From positions 7,501-71,500 of the forward strand of contig JAXRKP010001178.1 of NCBI GenBank assembly GCA_037039925.1: 64,000 bases of DNA. Direction: 5' to 3'. Source of the DNA: Doris montereyensis (lineage: Eukaryota; Mollusca; Gastropoda; Nudibranchia; Dorididae). Shown one piece after another: positions 58,252-64,000 of the stretch (its first letter is position 1; every line of letters begins with the position of its first letter). A model generated the notes under the pieces. The model worked only from the letters and a program-made list of their open reading frames with translations. It made no database searches and was not told the DNA's origin. The position numbers and the translations under genes were made by a program.

Positions 58252-61200
58252 CTACATATATTCCGTTGCATCACTGATGCAGAAAAAAGAATAGTCTTGT
58301 TTAGTCGATGACGAACTGATCCTGTTTTTTTTTCTGATGAACCGTTGTGTGAACAACTTAGCATGATGATGCAAAAATGGTCTTGCAAAAATGTTCATCA
58401 CATCCTTCATAATTAGAGTGGCATGGTCGGCCTCAATCTCAAGATGATGATCTGTCATGTGGTCTGTAAGGTCTTTAAAAAGACTGGGCCTCAGAGCTGC
58501 GCTTACCTCGATGGTCACTTTAGTGAGCAAGACTTTCGAGACAGATCGCATCGGCCCCTGTGAAGATGCCGCCAGCAGTCGTCGCAGCACCTTGTCAGCT
58601 TTTTTAACGATGTTGAAGATGTCCGAAGTGGCGTAAAGAAGTCCACCATTGTCCCTTCGTTCTGTAAACGATGTGTATTGACATGTAGTTGGTGTCTGAG
58701 GTGCTTGGGATGCCACAAATTGTGCACACCTTGTGCATGTAATAGTCTTCATTATTTTCATGCTGATGAAGCCACTGATGTAAAATAATGCACTGTCATG
58801 ATATGGTCCAGGGGTTGAGACAATTCTGGCCATCTCATCGTATGGCATGGGTAGTTCCTCCTCTTCTGTCCGAACATCATCCTCAGGCTCTGTAGAGCAG
58901 ATGGTGTCATCAAGGGTGGTCAGGGGGAGGCAGTTTCAGAACTAGATGCAAGTACTCCATTCTTCATCAACAAGGAACGCAGGGCATACTGAAACTGGAG
59001 AACATTTGGTTTGTTATTCCACCCCCGCGACGACGGATTCTAGAAAAAACATTTCAATGTGGTCTTGGGAGAACCGATACGTTAAAATGTACCTGTAGTC
59101 CTGGTCCAGAAGTTCTTTTGAGATGGCAAGAAGTGACTTCATAGTAACAATAAATCCAATGAAGCCTGTCTTTCTTTTGCACCGCACGAGTTGTTGCCCA
59201 CTAGCTTCGGTCAGTGACAAGATATATTTGCAGGCCTTTTCGACAAAAACGTCTTTGGCCGAGAGGTTATGGCGCGTTATCGGACATTTGAATCCTCTGG
59301 CCAGACGATTGGAGCTGTTGCAAAAGTCGAAAATCTTGTCGAACCATCGAAGGAAGTTGCACGTTGCTTCACTGCCAGCAAATTGGGGAAGATGCAAATC
59401 ATCTCTTAAGAAATCAATGGCTGTTGCTACAGATGAGCTCAGTGTTTGCACTGCCATTGAAACATTCATCTTGTTTTTTACAAAGTCAAGGTGGGCTCCC
59501 CTAATTTTGTTTGCAAGATGAAGGTTGTCCTCATATTGCAGTCTATGGAGCTGAATGACATAGTCCCACTTTATTGACTCTCCATGTGAAAACAGAATGC
59601 CTTTGTCGCCAAAACAATTCCTCACATTTTTTATCAAATGGCATGGATCAAAGATGAAGTTGATGGTGTCTGATGGTTTTGTTGGGTGTTCATGCTAGTG
59701 TTGATGTTCTCGGGTTTTAGTGAGCAGCCTAGAGGTATTGTTGTTGACTGATTGGTGTAAGCACCATCGCAAGTAACTGCTTTCACATTGAAGCCTGCCT
59801 CTGTCAACAACATAATGGTATCTGTAACAAGCTGAGCCTGCTGTTTGGCACCTATCTTGTCAATTAAAAATAGCCTATTGGATGTTTAAAAGAATTTCTT
59901 AACACCAACAACTAAGAAAACAAGAATTTCAGATGCTTTAGAGTCTGGTGATGCAATCTGCAGATGTCCATGATTCACATACCCCACCATTCGTTGCTGC
60001 TTCTGGTTGTAAATGATTTGTTGACGCAAAAACAAGGCACACGTCCTTCATACTGCTGTCCTTTTCAGTTTTGCTTTCAAACCTTCTATAACATCTGCCA
60101 GAAAACCTGGTTCAGTGTTGTCAGAGGAAGCCCATCGTCGTATTGTGTCTGGATGCGGGAGGTGTAAATGTTGGCGGATAAACTCGTACGCCTGGGCACT
60201 GTAAAAGTGCAGAGAAACCGCAAATGATTTTAAATCCTCAGAATAGTTCATCTTAAATTTGCTTGCATTCACAGCTTTCAGCTCATTTTCAATTAGTGTA
60301 AATGTATTGGTGTCAAAATTCTGACTCAACAAATCCAATTGTTCTTGTTGCAACACATGTTGGTCTTTCAGTTCATTTAAAAGGCTTTCAATCTTTCTGT
60401 CTCTCCTGACTAATTTTCTCTTTATATTCTTCAAATCTGCTGCTGTGTTGTTCTGTTTTGCCTGGATTGTATTAAGCTTTTTCTTGAGTCTTGTGGAGGT
60501 GGTCCTCAACTGAAGAATGTGAATACCGGTGATCATTCTGTAAGGCGTCAATCAGTCAATGCAAGGTTTTTTTGGTTTGCTGGCAGTACTAGACTGAGGA
60601 AGTGTCCTTTTTTTGGCGATGGTCTTCTAGGCGTTTGTGTGTTCTTGTGTGCTGGGTAATGTTGGAACACTGATGGAACGGCATCTTCACGCAACATGCG
60701 CTTGTCCAGGCCCTTGTAGTTGTCAGACTCTAAAAAGTGTTCACTACAAACTTTGTCATTTTTAGTTGGCATCCAGTCTGTTCCATTTCCATTTTTTCTG
60801 CTGATTCTGGCTAACCATTTTGCAAACTGACTAGGCTCCTTCAATGGAAACCTGTGAAAAAAAAGTTTCATTGTATACAATTACTTTTAAAACTTTTCAC
60901 CAGAGGGATATACCATTAGTTTGTTACATACTCAATAGTATTAAAAACAAGAGCCGGAGAAGGTCTGCTGCACCCAAATAATTAATTTTTACATACCAGT
61001 ACTATGAGTGAATTTAAACAGTTTGTAAAAAGGCTTTGGGATTAATAATAAGTGAAAGAACAGAGATACATAATGAAAAATAAATCAATTTAATTTTCAT
61101 CACACTTATAATGAAGATTATTATTCATGAATTCATGTAGGCCTATTGAGTCTAGAGATAAAACAGGTAGATACAAATTCTACTAGATTTGTAAGTCAAT

Positions 61201-61985
61201 AGGTTTAAAATCAAAACATATATAAGGTTATTAAAATGTTGACACCAAAAGGATCCCAACATTATTCACTTTGGTCAAACTACACGTACTGTTTTATCTG
61301 GTACAGATAGTAAACCGACAGTGTGTAGTTTGACCAAAACAAACAAACAAAAAGTTAACAATGCAGGAATCTTGTTCTATGTTGCGAAAGGTTTGCTTGA
61401 GAGAACGTCCGAAGCAGCAATGTGCTTACCGTAGATAATTATTAGATATAGATAGATATGTCTAGATTCACTCTATATTAATATTATTTTTAATTCAAAA
61501 TGGCCTTCATACCAAAATATATCATAAATATTGGCCCAGGGCCTATACATTTATTTGCAAATTTAAGTTATGAGCTATTCTGTATAAAAAGTCTTTATTA
61601 TACAGAAAATTGTTTGTGGTCTGTCAGTTCAGAGAAGTCCTTTCGTTTATTTCACCTTGCTTACAGATTGGTACTTCTTCGGTATTTACCACCCAGCTTG
61701 ATTTACTTTTTTGAGTCGAATTTATTGGGGCAGAAAAAGGGAAATGTGAGGTGGTGGGACATTATTATTATATAATGAAATATTAATAATATCGAAAAGC
61801 CTAAATAAAGATGACATGAGTGAGATGGGTGGTACATAGATCTAGATTCTAGGTGTACCGAAGAAGCGATCTAAGATTAAAATTAAAAAACAAAAAAAGA
61901 TCTACTTACTTGTGAAATGATAGAGTTGCCCTGTCACTGTCACAGCTTTGTTGTGACACAGGAAAACACAACAGTGTTGAACCAT
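58252..61985 (-). pseudogene. P-superfamily (THAP9-like) transposase 4, with THAP finger
   Basis: This is the most complete P copy. A likely first exon at 61985-61910 reads MVQHCCVFLCHNKAVTVTGQ then LYHF, the Cys-x-Cys half of a THAP finger, before GTAAGT. The next exon, from about 60850 after TTTCACAG, gives RFPLKEPSQFAKWLARI and KVCSEHFLESDNY, completing the C2CH finger; the two phases are off by one base. 60551-60048 gives a coiled coil (LKNIKRKLVRRDRKIESLLN) and FYSAQAYEFIRQHLHLPHPD. About 60047-59640 holds the core in broken frames (FIFDPCHLIKNVRN). 59637-59014 gives DKIFDFCNSSNRLARGFKCP and LTYRFSQDHIEMFFLESVVA. 58848-58252 gives SALFYISGFISMKIMKTITC and NGGLLYATSDIFNIVKKADK. Several shifts in the middle make it inactive as read. 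Confidence 0.88.
60881..61909. other. Intron-like spacer of P copy 4
   Basis: AT-rich. The plus frame 61500-61775 has no motif. No other gene is seen. Confidence 0.45.
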
Positions 61986-62162
61986 GGTAACAGCAATGGT
62001 CAAGGTCAGTGGTAGATGGGTGAACGTTTAGAGTTTCTCGGATTTGTTTACAAACACTGTCGAAATCGAAACTGACTGCTAGCGATAGCGACAGCCAAAC
62101 ACAAAATGGCCGCCGAAGCTTTCTATTGGCGCTATGATATTTGACCTTTACGGCGTCTAGAT

Positions 62163-63701
62163 TTATAAAGGTGAAGGTCTTTTAGATAGGCAAAGGAGGG
62201 TCATATTAGATTCTTCATGTTTAAGTAGCTCTTGCACATCAGACCACTTTGCAATTACTTCCTCATTGTTATCGGGATTCAAGAATATAAGTGTCCTTGT
62301 CTTCTCCAGGATGAAATTATTTCTAATATTTTTGAAGATATGGATCGGATCGTAAAGGAGAAAAATTGGTTTTCTGGGGTTTGCAGGGTTTCTCACAATC
62401 CAAGGGAATGACTGTTGAAAGAGTTAAACAATGAAAAAAACTTTTGGTTTACTTTGTTGTCATTAATAATGGAAATGATGCTTGCACCACAATCCTCCAT
62501 AAGCAGAATTACATCAATGACACAGTCGTACATAAATACGGCGGTCAGTTTGTGAACAGGGATCGGCTTAGCAATAAATTTCTTCCTAGAATGGCAACTT
62601 TTTATCATAATACTAAGAAGAGTCTTCGCCCGTTCTTTGGGGTCATCCTCAGATAAACCAAAAATTTGGCCACCAGAGTAAGTTATACCTGTTTTTACAT
62701 ACACTTCATCTACAATTAAGGTACACATCCTGTCACGTTCCTCCATATTGTTGAAGATGTTGGTAAACAGATTATCATCAGCAGTATTCTTCGCAATTTG
62801 AGTGATTCGCCGAAGTGTTGTCCAGTGAAGGCAGAATGATATGTTTGAGAAGCTCAACATACAAACAACGAGAACGAACAAACCAAGAAAAAGCCAGGGT
62901 TAAGTCTTTAATAGTGTATATTTGTGAATTACGGGGCACATTTCCGAGCTGAATCTGTTTTTCGACAAATGTTACTTCCGAATCTTCATTACTCTCGTAT
63001 TGTCCTGTTGTTGTTTTACCAGTGTAAAAATGTAACACCACTTCAAGTTGATCCCAAGATGTCACATTTTGTTTCCGAAAGTTAGGGTGTTTAATCATTT
63101 TCAAACCTCTAAAGCCTTCAAATCCAATAATAACATTTTCTTCCTCATTCTCAGTTATACTGAAATAAATAGAAAAACTATGAACACAACCATCTCTTTC
63201 ATCACTTAATAATGTTTGCTCCATTTTGTCATGACTGGATCCAGCAATTCCATATGACTTTAAAGTCTTTTGTAAGAGTTTTCTCTCAATGTTCTAGCAT
63301 GGAATGAGTTCCTCTCTCTAAACATATCCAAAGGATCTTGCTCGGGTACTCGTCGAGCTGCACTCTTTGGCTTTCTTTGTTGAGCGTTGAGTGACATGGT
63401 ATGCGGTTGGTATGTTTGATTTATTTATGTCACCAAAATTTATTGAAGGGGGTACTGCAGGGACATAGTATCTTCCTTTGATAATCTTAGGTACGTCAGA
63501 AGGCCAATGACGGGCACACACTCCAACATATTTTGTTGGTGTTACTTTGTTGGGTAATGATGCAATCCATTTACGACATTCATCAGGATCATTTGGAAAT
63601 CCATACACTATGATATGTTCATGGCCTTGTGTTTTTTGACCAACATAACCAGTCTTACAGTTTATGACCGTGCATTTTCGTCCCCTACATTTGAGTAACA
63701 A
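62163..63701 (-). pseudogene. P-superfamily (THAP9-like) transposase 5, C-terminal truncated
   Basis: 63701-63318 begins MLLKCRGRKCTVINCKTGYV and has YGFPNDPDECRKWIASLPN and YVGVCARHWPSDVPK, a THAP-type C2CH finger. 63224-62778 gives MIKHPNFRKQNVTSWDQLEV, then 62881-62393 the core: CTLIVDEVYVKTGITYSGGQ (first Asp) and ASIISIINDNKVNQKFFSLF (second). 62396-62163 gives KPIFLLYDPIHIFKNIRNNF. The C-terminal half normal for P transposases is absent; beyond 62163 comes the 5' region of P copy 4. It is close to copy 1 (IVDE.YVK, IINDN, KNIRNN). Two or three frame breaks are present. Confidence 0.88.
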
Positions 63702-64000
63702 AAGACAAAAATTGATAAATCTAGATCTCTCTAGATTTCTAGATCTAGATCTACAGATGATGTCTAGATCTAGATCTAGATCTACAGATGATTTCTAGAT
63801 CTAGATTAGATCTAAGACAAACTTTTTAGTGAGTGGTAATTTCCGTTTCCGCTTCCTCAATCCTTCACCTGTTTTTTTTTTTAAGAATTGCCAGATTGAC
63901 TTATGGTCTATTATGATGCCAACTGTTTAATTTGATTATATGAAATGATCAAACAGGAACTCATTTATTGTAGGCCCAAATTCAAAACCATGTAACAAGA
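63702..64000. repeat. CTAGATCT hexamer repeats and spacer
   Basis: TAGATCT-rich stretch at 63715-63815 followed by AT-rich sequence. It lies directly upstream of the THAP frame of P copy 5. No gene is seen. Confidence 0.7.

Overview
This window is nuclear DNA of a metazoan, most likely a mollusc and probably a gastropod. It is AT-rich, with spliceosomal GT/AG exon edges, very many micro- and minisatellites, scattered CTAGATCT-type hexamer repeats, and a dense mixture of invertebrate DNA transposons (P/THAP9-like, hAT, piggyBac, pogo, PIF-Harbinger, MULE) plus a CR1/Jockey-group LINE. The mollusc assignment is inferred from repeat style and is not proven. There is no operon, RNA gene, CRISPR array or conserved housekeeping gene that I can recognise.

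Layout. 1-6.7 kb is satellite-like: a 66-bp array, a 44-bp array, trinucleotide and GA microsatellites, and dispersed-repeat fragments. At 7.55-8.34 kb is a small inverted-repeat element with an 11-bp target-site duplication that carries a piece of LINE reverse transcriptase. 9.8-12.9 kb holds phase-consistent exons of an unknown plus-strand gene, with a 60-bp minisatellite in an intron. 14.8-16.4 kb is a broken hAT transposase, and 17.7-19.6 kb the first P-type transposase. 19.6-24.4 kb is almost entirely minisatellite (47-, 37- and 38-bp units). At 25.6-27.1 kb an internally deleted piggyBac element sits inside a 38-bp minisatellite. 27.4-33.0 kb is the best gene of the window: a multi-exon minus-strand MULE/ZSWIM-type transposase gene with a C-terminal PHD finger. 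33.2-35.9 kb is a 3'-truncated LINE. 36.6-38.5 kb has a Harbinger fragment, a fragment of an unassigned transposase family, and a duplicated-exon pair. 39.3-43.1 kb is a complete-ended pogo element with a coding minisatellite and amplified terminal motifs. 43.3-47.5 kb has a 72-bp array, a Harbinger N-terminal fragment, a MADF/BESS gene and a Harbinger element with both inverted ends. 48.8-63.7 kb holds four further P-type transposases and a large unassigned DDE-like transposase, all on the minus strand.

How the parts relate. Nearly all coding sequence belongs to mobile elements. The only genes that might serve the host are the ZSWIM-like MULE gene, the duplicated-exon gene (38.3-39.0 kb) and the unknown gene at 9.8-12.9 kb. 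Many frame breaks fall in homopolymer runs, so some apparent pseudogenes may be intact genes with uncorrected single-base assembly errors. This matters most for the MULE gene. All family calls were made by reading motifs by eye; no database search was run.
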